Source: Acidimicrobiia bacterium
Lineage (GTDB): Bacteria; Actinomycetota; Acidimicrobiia; Spongiisociales; JAHEDJ01
DNA: 33,308 bases
Assembly (NCBI GenBank): GCA_029210695.1
Contig: JARGFH010000041.1
Location: 1 to 33,308 of the forward strand
Direction: 5' to 3'
Shown here: positions 16,667 to 25,081 of the stretch, piece after piece
Layout: every line of letters begins with the position of its first letter
How positions within the stretch are numbered: the first letter of the stretch is position 1
Translations under genes and position numbers: made by a program
Notes under the pieces: model-generated
The model's input: only the letters and a program-made list of their open reading frames with translations
Database searches by the model: none
Told to the model about the DNA's origin: nothing

Positions 16667-17710
16667 ATGGGAGCATGGGCCCGGCCATCAGGTCGCAGTG
16701 GTATGGTCGTGGCCAGCCTCCAGAGGACGTCATTGCAGCCCAAGATCTCGGTCGTTTTGCCGGCCTACAACGAAGCCACCTCAATCGTCTCGACCCTCGA
16801 CCGGATCCTGCAAATGGCGAGGTCGCATCTATCCAGTGCGGCGGACCTGGAGGTCGTCGTCGTGAGCGACGGTTCCTCTGATGCCACCTTCGACAGAGCG
16901 GCAGAGCACCTCGCAGGCGGGAACGGCGGTTCGGTCATTCAGTTGGTTCGCAATGTCGGATCGCACTCCGCCATTCGCTGCGGGCTGGATCACGCCAAGG
17001 GCGAGATTGTCATCGTTATGGCGGCCGACGGCCAGGATCCGCCGGAGATCATCCCGGAGCTTCTGGCAGCTCTTCAACCGGGTATCGACGTCGTGTGGGG
17101 TCAGCGTGGCAGCCGGGACCACGATCCGATTCTGACCCGCCTGCTGGCCGGAACCTACTACCGGCTCTTTCGGACTCTGACCGGATTCGACTATCCGCCT
17201 TCCGGGTTTGACTTCGTGGCAATGCGCAGATTGGTCGTCGAAGCGCTGCTGAGCTATCAGGAGCGCAATACCTCGGTTTTCCTGCTGATCTTCAACCTCG
17301 GATTCAGCCAAACGAGCATCGAGTACGAGCGGGGCCAACGGCAGGACGGATCCTCCGGCTGGACATTCAGGAAGCGGGCCAAGTTGGCCGTCGACATGTT
17401 GACGGCGTTCTCGGCGGCGCCGATCCGGCTCCTATCACTCACCGGAGTCATCGTTGGAGCCTTTGGCCTCATATTCGGCGGTATCACAATGGTGCGCGGC
17501 CTACTCGGTCAGATTCCGATCTCAGGCTGGGCTTCGCTGATGGTCATCTCATCGCTGATGAGCGGCCTCATGCTCATGGCGCTCGGGTTCCTCGGCGAAT
17601 ACGTATGGAGAACACTGGACGAGGTTCGAGGCCGCCCTCTCTACCTGGAAGGACGCCGTGCCGAGCTCCGACCCGCGCACGCCCCCGGCTCTGAGAACGA
17701 GCCCCGTTGA
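16667..17710 (+). CDS. Polyprenyl-phosphate glycosyltransferase, GtrB/DPM1-like family 2
   Basis: A 347-residue membrane-attached enzyme that likely moves a sugar from a nucleotide donor to undecaprenyl phosphate. The GT-A domain has ISVVLPAYNEATSI (27-40), VVVVSDGSSD and RNVGSHSAIRCGLDHAKGE. The metal site reads AADGQDPPE (119-127) instead of the GtrB form DADLQDPPE, so the first Asp is absent; similar variants occur in the family. Two C-terminal hydrophobic hairpins (about 244-270 and 276-303) match the GtrB/ArnC architecture. ATG at 16667 is preceded by GGTGGGAG at 8-base spacing; ATG at 16703 is possible. It could supply the donor for the GT-C enzyme upstream. It diverges from the amino-sugar operon over 78 bases. 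Confidence 0.85.
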   Translation: MGAWARPSGRSGMVVASLQRTSLQPKISVVLPAYNEATSIVSTLDRILQMARSHLSSAADLEVVVVSDGSSDATFDRAAEHLAGGNGGSVIQLVRNVGSHSAIRCGLDHAKGEIVIVMAADGQDPPEIIPELLAALQPGIDVVWGQRGSRDHDPILTRLLAGTYYRLFRTLTGFDYPPSGFDFVAMRRLVVEALLSYQERNTSVFLLIFNLGFSQTSIEYERGQRQDGSSGWTFRKRAKLAVDMLTAFSAAPIRLLSLTGVIVGAFGLIFGGITMVRGLLGQIPISGWASLMVISSLMSGLMLMALGFLGEYVWRTLDEVRGRPLYLEGRRAELRPAHAPGSENEPR

Positions 17711-17739
17711 CCTCACAGATCGGATCCAGGAACGGGCTC

Positions 17740-17757
17740 GACGCCGATCGGGGCGTC
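17740..17757. terminator. Hairpin between convergent genes, likely bidirectional terminator
   Basis: GACGCC and GGCGTC pair around a GATCGG loop in the 58-base gap between the plus-strand glycosyltransferase and the minus-strand ABC ATPase. Flanking GGATCCAG and CTGGTCC can extend the stem imperfectly. No long T-run follows in either direction. Confidence 0.5.
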
Positions 17758-17768
17758 TCTGGTCCGGC

Positions 17769-18506
17769 CTAGCCCAGAGTCACCGCGTCTCGATACCTGC
17801 CAACGACAGACTCGGCCTCGCCGATACCGCGCACGGTTCCCTCGGAAAGCCACATCGCCCGGTCGCAGAACTCCGCCACCCGGGGTAATGAGTGAGACAC
17901 GAAGACGATCGTGCCCGCCCGATCGAGAAGTTCCTGCATCGACTGAAGGCTCTTGTCCTGGAACGCCTGGTCGCCGACCGCCAGGACCTCATCCAGCAAG
18001 AGTATGTCCGGCTTCATGTACATGCTGATCGAGAAGGCGAGTCGCGAGAACATGCCGGATGAATAGGTCTTGAGGGGCCGATCAATAGCATCGCGCAACC
18101 CGGCGTAGTCGACGATGTCGTCGTACAACTCGTCGATCTCGGCCTTCCTGAGACCGGCCGCCAGTGATCCCAGGTAGATGTTCCTTCTGCCCGATAGCTC
18201 GGCGTTGAACCCGACGCCCAACTGCAAGAGCGTCGAGATCTTCCCGCGGACCTCCACACTGCCCCGATCGGGTCGCAGAGTACGAGCCAGAACCCTCAGC
18301 AAGGTGCTCTTGCCGGCCCCGTTGGCTCCAATGATGCCAAACGCCTCGCCCTTGTCGATCTCGAACGACACGCCGTCGAGCGCGACCACCTCTTGCACCG
18401 CTTTGTGCTGGCGCTTGCCGATCGTTCTCCGCAGCGTCGGACTCCGGTCGAGGTACGGCCTGAACTTCACGCCAATGTCGTGAGCCTTGATCGCAGGATC
18501 GGTCAC
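17769..18506 (-). CDS. ABC transporter ATPase for polysaccharide export (Wzt/TagH type)
   Basis: The 245-residue nucleotide-binding subunit that powers export of a lipid-linked glycan. It shows Walker A GANGAGKST (60-68), the Q-loop LLQLGVGFNAELSGRRNIYL (93-112, typical of this subfamily), signature YSSGM (148-152), Walker B ILLLDEVLAVGD (168-179) and the switch His in VFVSHS. It ends soon after the ATPase domain, so it lacks the C-terminal carbohydrate-binding domain of O9a-type Wzt; export may not need recognition of a terminal modification. GTG at 18506 overlaps the permease stop (GTGA). An upstream extension of the same frame, 80 codons, is Arg/Gly-rich and overlaps the permease, so it was rejected. 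Confidence 0.9.
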   Translation of the reverse strand: MTDPAIKAHDIGVKFRPYLDRSPTLRRTIGKRQHKAVQEVVALDGVSFEIDKGEAFGIIGANGAGKSTLLRVLARTLRPDRGSVEVRGKISTLLQLGVGFNAELSGRRNIYLGSLAAGLRKAEIDELYDDIVDYAGLRDAIDRPLKTYSSGMFSRLAFSISMYMKPDILLLDEVLAVGDQAFQDKSLQSMQELLDRAGTIVFVSHSLPRVAEFCDRAMWLSEGTVRGIGEAESVVGRYRDAVTLG

Positions 18507-19336
18507 AGGTGCCTCACCATATTGCCCTCGTAGCGGACGAAGGCGAACACCCCGACAACGCCCATCACCACGGCCCACAACGCCGCCACAATGAGCATTT
18601 CCGGCTCGAATTCCCGACCCATGAGTGCGGTCCGATAGCAGACGATCACCGAGTACATCGGGTTCAAACGAAGCGCCCATTGGAACCACTCGGGTTTGTC
18701 GGCCACGAAACTCATCGGCCAGATGATCGGCGAGAGGTACATCCACAGGCGGTTCAGGTGTGGGATCAGGTTGTTGATGTCACGAAACGGGACGGCAAGC
18801 CGAGCGGTGAGCGCAGCAAGTCCCAGATTGAAGACGGTCTGCAATACGACGACCACCGGGAGCAGGAATACCCACATGGTCGGGTGGACACCATCGACCG
18901 GCCAGACGATCACGTAGAAGATCAGCAACGACGAAAGGAACCCGTAGAGGGCTTCCGCCAGGCCCGAGATCGGAAGGATCAAGCGTGGGAACCGGACGTT
19001 GATCAGGAGCTTGGAGTTCGCCAGGATGCTGTTGGCGCCTCCCGTCATCGACATGGTCATGAAGTTGAAGGCGAACATGCCGGAGAGGAGATAGGCGAGG
19101 TACTGCTCCTCACCTTGTCTGGCGTTGAAGATGAATCCGAAGACCAGGAAGTAGACCCCGGCCATGATGAGGGGATTCAAGACCCACCACGCCAGGCCGA
19201 GGGCGGTGGAGGCGTTCCGTGCTTTCAGGTTGCCGGAAGCGAGGAACCAGGCGAACTCACGCCGCGACCACAAGTCGCGGAGGTAGGACCTCCATCCCGC
19301 TAATCCGGGTCGATCCGAAGAAGTGACAGTCGCCAT
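18503..19336 (-). CDS. ABC-2 type permease for polysaccharide export (Wzm/TagG type)
   Basis: A 277-residue inner-membrane protein with six predicted membrane segments, partner of the ATPase encoded immediately downstream. An N-terminal amphipathic stretch (WRSYLRDLWSRREFAWFLA) precedes the first segment (LGLAWWVLNPLIMAGVYFLV). AVPFRDINNLIPHLNRLWMYLSPIIWP near the middle and LNPMYSVIVCYRTALMG are the family's hallmark cytoplasmic/membrane turns. Family members move undecaprenyl-linked O-antigen, teichoic acid or galactan. No Wzx/Wzy pair is visible in the window, so the glycan built by the neighbouring enzymes is probably completed in the cytoplasm and exported by this pair. ATG at 19336 has no clear ribosome site. 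Confidence 0.9.
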   Translation of the reverse strand: MATVTSSDRPGLAGWRSYLRDLWSRREFAWFLASGNLKARNASTALGLAWWVLNPLIMAGVYFLVFGFIFNARQGEEQYLAYLLSGMFAFNFMTMSMTGGANSILANSKLLINVRFPRLILPISGLAEALYGFLSSLLIFYVIVWPVDGVHPTMWVFLLPVVVVLQTVFNLGLAALTARLAVPFRDINNLIPHLNRLWMYLSPIIWPMSFVADKPEWFQWALRLNPMYSVIVCYRTALMGREFEPEMLIVAALWAVVMGVVGVFAFVRYEGNMVRHL

Positions 19337-19368
19337 GAATGCGCCAGTCTACGCCTGCACATGGATAC

Positions 19369-19390
19369 GGCGAGTCGGGTGGAACTCGCC
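19369..19390. terminator. Stem-loop between SLH/GH26 gene and exporter operon
   Basis: GGCGAGT and ACTCGCC form a perfect 7-bp stem with an 8-base loop. It lies after the minus-strand SLH gene and before the minus-strand permease gene. A GC-rich CCCC/GGGG palindrome follows at about 19402-19418. Probably separates the two transcripts, but there is no T-run. Confidence 0.4.
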
Positions 19391-19429
19391 TGCCCTGCTC
19401 ACCCCAGGGGGCCCCGGGTTCCTCGAGAC

Positions 19430-20956
19430 TCAGCCCGTTGGAGCGAGTGCCCGATGGAGGAAGGCGGCCATCTGACCGCGCGTCACGAGTTGCTGCGGGC
19501 AGTAGAGACCGGTGGCGCATCCCAGCGTCACCCCGGCCTCGGCGATTCGATTGATGTTGCCCTGATGCGGAGATGACCCGTCGTCGCTGAAGTAGTCCGT
19601 CCCCGTTGCCGGCAATCCGAGTGCCCGGGAAAGGAAGGAAGCCATCTGTGCACGAGTGATCGAGTTGTCCGGGCAGTACAGATCGGTTCCACAGCCGAGG
19701 GTGACCCCGGCGGCCGCCATCCGGTTGATTGCTGCCTGGTGCACGGAGCCATTGTCATCCGTGAAGAAGTCCGACGAGGTCGCCTTGAACGAGAGGGCCC
19801 GATCGAGGAACGTGGCCATCTGTGCACGCGTCACGGGAGCATTCGGACAGAATCGGTCGACCGCGCACCCTTGTGTGATCCCCTGGTCCGCCATCCACAG
19901 GATGTCGGTGAGGAACGGCGAGCCGAGCGCATCCGGGAAGCGGTACAACTGTTCCCTGGCAGCCACCCAGGCGTCCATGCGACCATCGAAGATCCAGCCT
20001 GCTTCCGTTGGTGCATCCCAGGCGGAGTAGCCCGACTGCACAGCCGAACTGAGCACTCCGTCGACTAGAATCCGGTAGTCGTAAGTTGTCAGCGGAACAC
20101 CTTCGGTCTTCTTGCGATTGAAGTAGATCACCCCGATGACCTGGTCCTCAGCGGGCAGGCGGGCGAACATCTCCGCAAGCCATGCCTCCTTACCGCCTGT
20201 CCCGTTGCCGACGGTGGCGGCCTGGGTAACGAGGATCGGCTTGGTGTACGAAACCGTCTCCTGCATGTCCAGCATGTGCTGAACGAACACGTCTTCGTAG
20301 TCCCTCCAGGGGTCATTGCGGTTCAACCGGCTGAAACCGATGATCTCCACGAAATCATCGCCGGGGTAGAACTGGTCGTAGGTAAAGGAACCGGACGACC
20401 ATCCGTTCATCGAGAAGACAAAGGCGACCTGATCGGCTCCGTACCCCGCCGAGCGAAAGGCGTTCCAGATTCGCAGGTAGCCGGCCTTGTAGCCGGCCGG
20501 ATCGCCGCTCCAGGGGGCGCCGGACAGGTTGGCCTCGGGTAGGGGGGCGATCAAGAGATTGTGCGATGGTGAAGCGCCTAGCCAGGCTCCAATCCCGCTA
20601 ACGAGGTTGGAGATGGCAGGGTCGTCTGCTCCCGACACCAATGCGGCGAGGTTGTCGGTCGTCAACTCCACGTACGTGGTTACTCCCAGGCCGCGGTGAG
20701 TGTCCAACTCGCGCGAATACCAATCGAGATCTGCTGCGTGAGTGTTCTGAAGCGTCCAATACGTCTGGAATAGAGCGGGAGACTTGCCGGCCTTCTCTGT
20801 GAAGATCGGAATCTGATTGCGCCAATCAGACGTAGCCATCCCAAACAGCGTCGGCCGATCAGGAGCCGTGACGGCGGACACGTGCTCGACCGCCGGCATG
20901 ATCGACGCAGCCAGAACGACGAGCAAGACGACTGAGAGCCGCTTTGTGAACTTCAT
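19430..20956 (-). CDS. Secreted protein: GH26-like domain plus three SLH-type repeats
   Basis: A 508-residue exported surface protein. Residues 1-28 are a Sec signal peptide ending near VSA. Residues 35-300 match the beta-mannanase (GH26) fold: LIAPLPEANLSGAPWSGDP (acid/base Glu141), FSMNGW, QFYPGDDFVEIIGF, KPILVTQAATVG and VIYFNRKK. The strand-7 nucleophile, normally Glu in a KPxxxxE motif, is Gln245, so normal retaining hydrolysis is doubtful and a binding role is possible. Three SLH-type repeats (about 347-390, 397-448, 456-505) each carry Cys-x(6)-Cys-Pro and TRAQM/TRGQM-A-x-F-L; SLH domains anchor proteins to cell-wall polymers. ATG at 20956 has GGGGGG upstream. A FliA/WhiG-like promoter precedes it. 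Confidence 0.85.
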   Translation of the reverse strand: MKFTKRLSVVLLVVLAASIMPAVEHVSAVTAPDRPTLFGMATSDWRNQIPIFTEKAGKSPALFQTYWTLQNTHAADLDWYSRELDTHRGLGVTTYVELTTDNLAALVSGADDPAISNLVSGIGAWLGASPSHNLLIAPLPEANLSGAPWSGDPAGYKAGYLRIWNAFRSAGYGADQVAFVFSMNGWSSGSFTYDQFYPGDDFVEIIGFSRLNRNDPWRDYEDVFVQHMLDMQETVSYTKPILVTQAATVGNGTGGKEAWLAEMFARLPAEDQVIGVIYFNRKKTEGVPLTTYDYRILVDGVLSSAVQSGYSAWDAPTEAGWIFDGRMDAWVAAREQLYRFPDALGSPFLTDILWMADQGITQGCAVDRFCPNAPVTRAQMATFLDRALSFKATSSDFFTDDNGSVHQAAINRMAAAGVTLGCGTDLYCPDNSITRAQMASFLSRALGLPATGTDYFSDDGSSPHQGNINRIAEAGVTLGCATGLYCPQQLVTRGQMAAFLHRALAPTG

Positions 20957-20991
20957 GATTTTCCCCCCGGGGCGCGGTTACTCATGCCTAC

Positions 20992-21019
20992 TAATCGGCT
21001 TCCTCGGCTCCTGACTTGA
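20992..21019 (-). promoter_or_regulatory. Candidate FliA/WhiG-type promoter of the GH26-SLH gene
   Basis: On the minus strand TCAA is followed after 16 bases by GCCGATTA, close to the sigma-28 family consensus TAAA-N15/16-GCCGATAA. The -10 lies about 35 bases before the ATG, entirely in the gap after the transketolase stop. A similar site precedes the other SLH gene. Confidence 0.42.
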
Positions 21020-21024
21020 GCCGC

Positions 21025-22962
21025 TCAAACCACTGCCTCTGCCACTGCTGCCGCGATGGCCTCCGCGGTGAAGCCGAACTGAGAGCGCAGCACGCCGGCG
21101 GGTGCCGAGGCACCGAACGAATCGATGCCGACCGTCACATCGGCATAGCGGTCCCATCCGAACGTCGACCCGGCCTCAAACGAGACGACCGGCAGACCGG
21201 TACCCAGCACACCGATCCGGTACGGGTCGTCCTGGAGGTCGAACGCCTCCCAGCACGGCATGCTCACGACCCGCGCCGATATGCCTCGTTCGGCCAATAG
21301 GCCGGCCGACTCGAGCGCCGTTGACACCTCGGAACCGGTGGCCAGAACCACGACATCGGAGCCATCCCGCAGCACATACGCACCCCGCGCCACGCCACCA
21401 GGCGGCCGATCGAGGGTCGGCACCCCTTGTCTGGTCAACACCAGTGCGGTCGGGCCGTCGTGGCGATTGAGCGCCAGTTCCCAGGCCTCCACCGTCTCTC
21501 CCGCATCGGCCGGGCGAATCACCCAGAGGTTCGGGATTGCCCGCAATGCCGCGATGTGTTCAATCGGCTGATGGGTCGGTCCATCCTCGCCGAGGAAGAT
21601 CGAATCGTGCGTGAACACAGAGATGCTGGGCGCACTCATCAGGGCACTGAGCCGGATGGCCGGTCGCATGTAATCGCTGAAGACCAGGAACGTCGAACCG
21701 TAGGCCCGGAGCCCTCCGTGGATCGCCAGGCCGTTGACGATGGCGGCCATACCGTGCTCCCGGATACCGAAGTGGATGTTGCGTCCGGTTCGGTCTTCCC
21801 GGCTGAATGACCCCGACGTCGAAATGCGGGTGTTCGTCGAGGCTACGAGATCGGCGGCGCCGCCGATGAATCCGGGAACCCTATCGGCGATCTGGTCGAA
21901 CAGCTTGCCGCTCGCCGCCCGCGTCGCCAGGGAGCCGCCCGGCTCGAAATCGGGGCTCTCGAGGGCGACGGGACTCGAGCCGAATTGCATTTGCCACCGT
22001 GCCGCTACTTCGGCGTCTGCCTCCAGGGCGGCTGCCGATCGGTCGCGCCAGGCGGTGTGGACGTTGCGGCCCCGGTCCATTGCCGATGCGAAGAACGCGT
22101 AGACCTCCTCCGGCACGTAGAACGATTCGCCGACCGGCCAGCCCATCGCTTCCTTCGTCGCCCGGATCTCGGCCTCACCCAGCGGAGAGCCATGCGATTT
22201 CGAGGTGTCCTGCATCGTCGGCGCGCCGTGGGCGATATGGGTGTGAGCAACGATGAGACTCGGGCGGTCGGCCGCCGCCAGCGCCTCACGCGTTGCCTCC
22301 TCGATGGCCCTATGGTCGTGTCCGTCGATCTCCAGGGTATGCCAGCCGACCGCCGCGAACCTGGCGGGTACATCCTCCGTGAACGTGATGTCGGTGGAGC
22401 CGTCGATCGAGATGTCGTTGTCGTCGTAGAAGTAGGTGAGTTTGCCGAGGCCCAGATGCCCCGCGATAGATGCCGTCTCCGCAGAGATGCCCTCCATGAG
22501 ATCGCCGTCAGACACGAAGGCAAAGGTCCGGTGGTTGACGAGCGGTTCGCCAAACGTCGCCCGAAGATGCTCCTCGGCGATGGCCAGTCCGACCGCAGTG
22601 CCGAAACCCTGGCCGAGAGGCCCGGTGGTCGTCTCGATCCCGAGTTCCGGGTCTCGTTCAGGATGCCCAGGCGTCTTCGAACCGAACTGCCGGAAGCTCT
22701 TGAGGTCATCCAACGACAAAGCGAACCCGGAGAGATGGAGGAGCGAGTAGAGGAGCATGGATCCATGCCCGTTGGACAGCACGAACCGGTCCCGGTCGAT
22801 CCAGGTCGGATCGTCCGGGTCGACCACCAGGAACTTCGACCAGAGCACCACCGCCAGGTCGGCCATACCCATCGGCATGCCCGGGTGTCCGGAATTGGCC
22901 TTCTGGACTGCATCCATGGCCAGTCCCTTGATCGTATTCACAGCAAATTGCTCGATCGACAC
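21025..22962 (-). CDS. tkt: Transketolase
   Basis: The pentose-phosphate pathway enzyme that moves two-carbon ketol units between sugar phosphates, using thiamine diphosphate and a divalent cation. At 645 residues it has the usual length. Motifs include KANSGHPGMPMGMADLAVVL (21-40), RFVLSNGHGSMLLYS, GPLGQGFGTAVGLA, the ThDP site VSDGDLMEG continuing to YDDNDISIDG, IREHGMAAIVNGLA with the catalytic Glu, and the LGEDGPTHQPIEH segment. The GTG start at 22962 is supported by AGAGGA 6 bases upstream. The gene sits alone between two surface-protein genes on the same strand; transaldolase and other pathway genes are not present here. Confidence 0.95.
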   Translation of the reverse strand: MSIEQFAVNTIKGLAMDAVQKANSGHPGMPMGMADLAVVLWSKFLVVDPDDPTWIDRDRFVLSNGHGSMLLYSLLHLSGFALSLDDLKSFRQFGSKTPGHPERDPELGIETTTGPLGQGFGTAVGLAIAEEHLRATFGEPLVNHRTFAFVSDGDLMEGISAETASIAGHLGLGKLTYFYDDNDISIDGSTDITFTEDVPARFAAVGWHTLEIDGHDHRAIEEATREALAAADRPSLIVAHTHIAHGAPTMQDTSKSHGSPLGEAEIRATKEAMGWPVGESFYVPEEVYAFFASAMDRGRNVHTAWRDRSAAALEADAEVAARWQMQFGSSPVALESPDFEPGGSLATRAASGKLFDQIADRVPGFIGGAADLVASTNTRISTSGSFSREDRTGRNIHFGIREHGMAAIVNGLAIHGGLRAYGSTFLVFSDYMRPAIRLSALMSAPSISVFTHDSIFLGEDGPTHQPIEHIAALRAIPNLWVIRPADAGETVEAWELALNRHDGPTALVLTRQGVPTLDRPPGGVARGAYVLRDGSDVVVLATGSEVSTALESAGLLAERGISARVVSMPCWEAFDLQDDPYRIGVLGTGLPVVSFEAGSTFGWDRYADVTVGIDSFGASAPAGVLRSQFGFTAEAIAAAVAEAVV

Positions 22963-22968
22963 GTGGGT

Positions 22969-22974
22969 TCCTCT
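22969..22974 (-). promoter_or_regulatory. Ribosome binding site for the GTG start of transketolase
   Basis: AGAGGA on the minus strand is 6 bases before GTG at 22962 and supports this non-ATG start, which also gives the expected N-terminus (MSIEQFAVNTIKGLAMDAVQ). Confidence 0.6.
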
Positions 22975-23026
22975 CGAGATCGACAGAAAGAGATTAGGGC
23001 AGGATCGCTAGGACGAGATCCGGGTG

Positions 23027-24004
23027 CTACCAGCCAAGCCCGCGCACGAGGAAAGAGGCCATCTGAGCCCTGGTCACCAAACCGTTCGGACAATACTGAC
23101 CATCGGAGTAGCCGGTCGTGATCCCGGCTGCCGCCAGCGCATTGATCTCGTTCTCAAACCGGTTGCCGTCGTCGTCTGAGAAGTAGTCGGTGGTTGTGGC
23201 AGGCAGGTCGAGCGCCCGGACCAGGAACGCCGCCATCTGACCGCGCGTCAGCGGATCGTTGGGGCAATACTCACCGGGAGCGCATCCCGACGTGATCGAG
23301 GCGGCCGCGATCGCATCGATGTCGTCTTCAAAGAAACTGGCGTCGTCGTCCGAGAAGAAATCCACCGTTGCAGCAGGCAGATCGAGCGCCCGGGCCAGGA
23401 ACGCCGCCATCTGACCGCGGGTCAGCAGATCTTCCGGGCAGAACTGACCGTCGGCGCACCCACCGCTGACTCCCCGGTCATACAGAATGATGATGTTCTC
23501 TTCGTGAACCGACCCGTCGTCATCCCAGAATGGGGGCAATCCGGCCAGGGGGTCGGGATGGCTGTAGAACACCTCGGTGGCCCAGACATAGCCCGACGAG
23601 ACGAGCACTCCCACTGCCACCCTGGTTGAATCCGGGTTGAGGATATTGGCTCGATGACCCGGTGAATCCATGAAAGCCTGGTGGAGCCGGCCGCAATCAG
23701 CGGCGTACCCGACGTTCTCTCCCCAACTGGTCCATCCGTCCGGCAACACCGGGTTCAGCTCAGCAGGTGTCGAGTGGAACAACCCGCCTGCTGCCAGCAT
23801 CGCAGCAGAATGGTCCCGGGCGTACGCCACTAGCTGGCTATCGAGCTCCACCGGGTTGGCGCCCTGGGCCACTCGATCAGCATTGATGGCGTCCACGAAG
23901 CATGCTTCGACATCAACAACAGAGGCGGCGGAGGCGGGTGCAACTATCCAGACCTGGAACAGGATGGCAAATACCAGTGAGATGGACAGACGTTTATGAG
24001 TCAT
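23027..24004 (-). CDS. Secreted CAP-domain protein with three SLH-type repeats
   Basis: A 325-residue surface protein. A Sec signal peptide ends near APASA (about 27). The CAP (SCP/PR-1) domain spans about 32-150 with the cavity residues His77 (FHST), Glu96 (GENV), His117 (SPGHRANIL) and Glu144 (ATEVFY) in place; bacterial CAP proteins are secreted and mostly of unknown function. Three SLH-type repeats follow (about 162-205, 215-265, 273-325), with TRGQMAAFL twice and TRAQMASFL. The first two keep the Cys-x(6)-Cys-Pro pattern; in the third the first Cys is Tyr, leaving an unpaired Cys. It resembles the GH26-like surface protein in anchoring design and promoter type, so both are probably displayed together. 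Confidence 0.88.
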   Translation of the reverse strand: MTHKRLSISLVFAILFQVWIVAPASAASVVDVEACFVDAINADRVAQGANPVELDSQLVAYARDHSAAMLAAGGLFHSTPAELNPVLPDGWTSWGENVGYAADCGRLHQAFMDSPGHRANILNPDSTRVAVGVLVSSGYVWATEVFYSHPDPLAGLPPFWDDDGSVHEENIIILYDRGVSGGCADGQFCPEDLLTRGQMAAFLARALDLPAATVDFFSDDDASFFEDDIDAIAAASITSGCAPGEYCPNDPLTRGQMAAFLVRALDLPATTTDYFSDDDGNRFENEINALAAAGITTGYSDGQYCPNGLVTRAQMASFLVRGLGW

Positions 24005-24032
24005 TGACCAGCGCAGCCTCGACTACTCCGGG

Positions 24033-24058
24033 TTATCGGCACCTCAAGAAAAACCTAA
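24033..24058 (-). promoter_or_regulatory. Candidate FliA/WhiG-type promoter of the CAP-SLH gene
   Basis: On the minus strand TTAGGTTT, 10 bases, then an exact GCCGATAA. The enterobacterial FliA consensus is TAAAGTTT-N11-GCCGATAA. The -10 is 28 bases before the ATG, leaving a leader of roughly 20 bases. Confidence 0.5.
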
Positions 24059-24152
24059 AGGGCCTCAAAGGATGAATCTGCCTGGAATCGAGTCGAACTC
24101 GCTCAAGGGGAGCAATCCGGAGCTTGCGCAACCTCGGGACAAGCCGGTTCGG

Positions 24153-25022
24153 TCAGCGTCGGGAGCGCAGCAGCTTCCTGACTCGAAGGAGCGGGCGTAC
24201 GACGGGATGGCCGGCGAGTCGTTCGTAAGCTGTCTGCCACTTGGCGGCAGCCTGCTCGGCTGCTTCGACCTGTTGTCGACTTCGATCGAGGATGAGCTGA
24301 ACGTCGAGTTCGGACGCGTCTGAGCCGCTCCGCTGGAGTGTTCGGCCTACCCACAGTTCCTCGTTCGGGTCGACACCGAATCGGGTAACGGCCTCTGAGG
24401 TCAACAGATCGGTCGGACGGATGGCGGCCAGTCGCAGACCGTGGCGCTCGGCCCGAGCCTCGAAGTCGTTGCCGTAGTAGCGAACATGATCGGCCTGACC
24501 AAAGAGCCGGGTGCGCGTCGCTTCGTCGGCATCCAGGTCTTCGATCGTGGGATGCCCCCGGCGGCGTGGAACTTGGATGAAGGCAACGCCTCCTGCCGAC
24601 AGGACTCGAGCCATCTCCTCCAGAGCTGTCAGATCGTTGGGGATGTGCTCGAGGACCTGGTAGCAGATGATGACGTCGAAGGTGCCGTCGCGAAACGGGA
24701 GCATGGTGGCATCAGCCTGGATATCGATCGGCAGTTTGGACTCGAGGTCCAGCCCGACGTAGCGGATTCCGGCTGACTCCAGGTACCGGCGAATCTGAGG
24801 CTGCGGAGCGATCTCGAGGACCCCATTGACGGTGCCAAGCACCGGTCGGATCCGCTCGAGCAGCGCCACCAAGACCCGGTGCCGTTCCAGTGAGTCGCAC
24901 GTCGGGCAACGGGCGTTGGGGCGCCCGCCTGGTCCCTCGCCAAATGAGTCTGCGCTCGTTCCGCAGGCAGGGCAATGAAACCCGCTTTGATCTACCGCCC
25001 TCGGCACCTGCCCCTCAGTCAT
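24153..25022 (-). CDS. Class I SAM-dependent methyltransferase with N-terminal zinc ribbon
   Basis: A 289-residue cytoplasmic enzyme of methyltransferase family 11 type; substrate unknown. An N-terminal CPAC...CPTC pair (Cys17, 20, 39, 42) suggests a structural zinc site. The Rossmann part shows VLEIAPQPQIRRYLESAG (motif I variant without the usual GxGxG), VGLDLESK, ADATMLPFRDGTFDVIICYQVLEHI and AGGVAFIQVP. The region after 235 is a predicted helix pair ending in a very basic tail (RVRKLLRSRR) that might touch membrane or nucleic acid. Methyltransferases of this design are frequent in polysaccharide loci, but the neighbours here do not fix a substrate. ATG at 25022; the ribosome site is weak. 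Confidence 0.8.
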   Translation of the reverse strand: MTEGQVPRAVDQSGFHCPACGTSADSFGEGPGGRPNARCPTCDSLERHRVLVALLERIRPVLGTVNGVLEIAPQPQIRRYLESAGIRYVGLDLESKLPIDIQADATMLPFRDGTFDVIICYQVLEHIPNDLTALEEMARVLSAGGVAFIQVPRRRGHPTIEDLDADEATRTRLFGQADHVRYYGNDFEARAERHGLRLAAIRPTDLLTSEAVTRFGVDPNEELWVGRTLQRSGSDASELDVQLILDRSRQQVEAAEQAAAKWQTAYERLAGHPVVRPLLRVRKLLRSRR

Positions 25023-25081
25023 GAATGCAAGGAACCTTGATTCGGGACGGGTCCACCCGGCTTCTCCTCAGCACCACTCGT

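Noticed and set aside
17136-17300. Inactive GtrB-like enzyme because of AADGQDPPE
   Set aside because: Similar substitutions of the first Asp occur in apparently functional family members, so loss of activity is not supported.
21985-23121. Long plus-strand open frame opposite transketolase
   Set aside because: Arg-rich composition with no family motifs; it lies antisense to a clear transketolase in high-GC DNA, where such shadows are expected.
24085-24125. tRNA-like sequence (GAGTTCGACTCG on the minus strand)
   Set aside because: The would-be T-arm has a 3-base loop and does not pair as a 5-bp stem with a 7-base loop; no anticodon or acceptor arm could be built around it.
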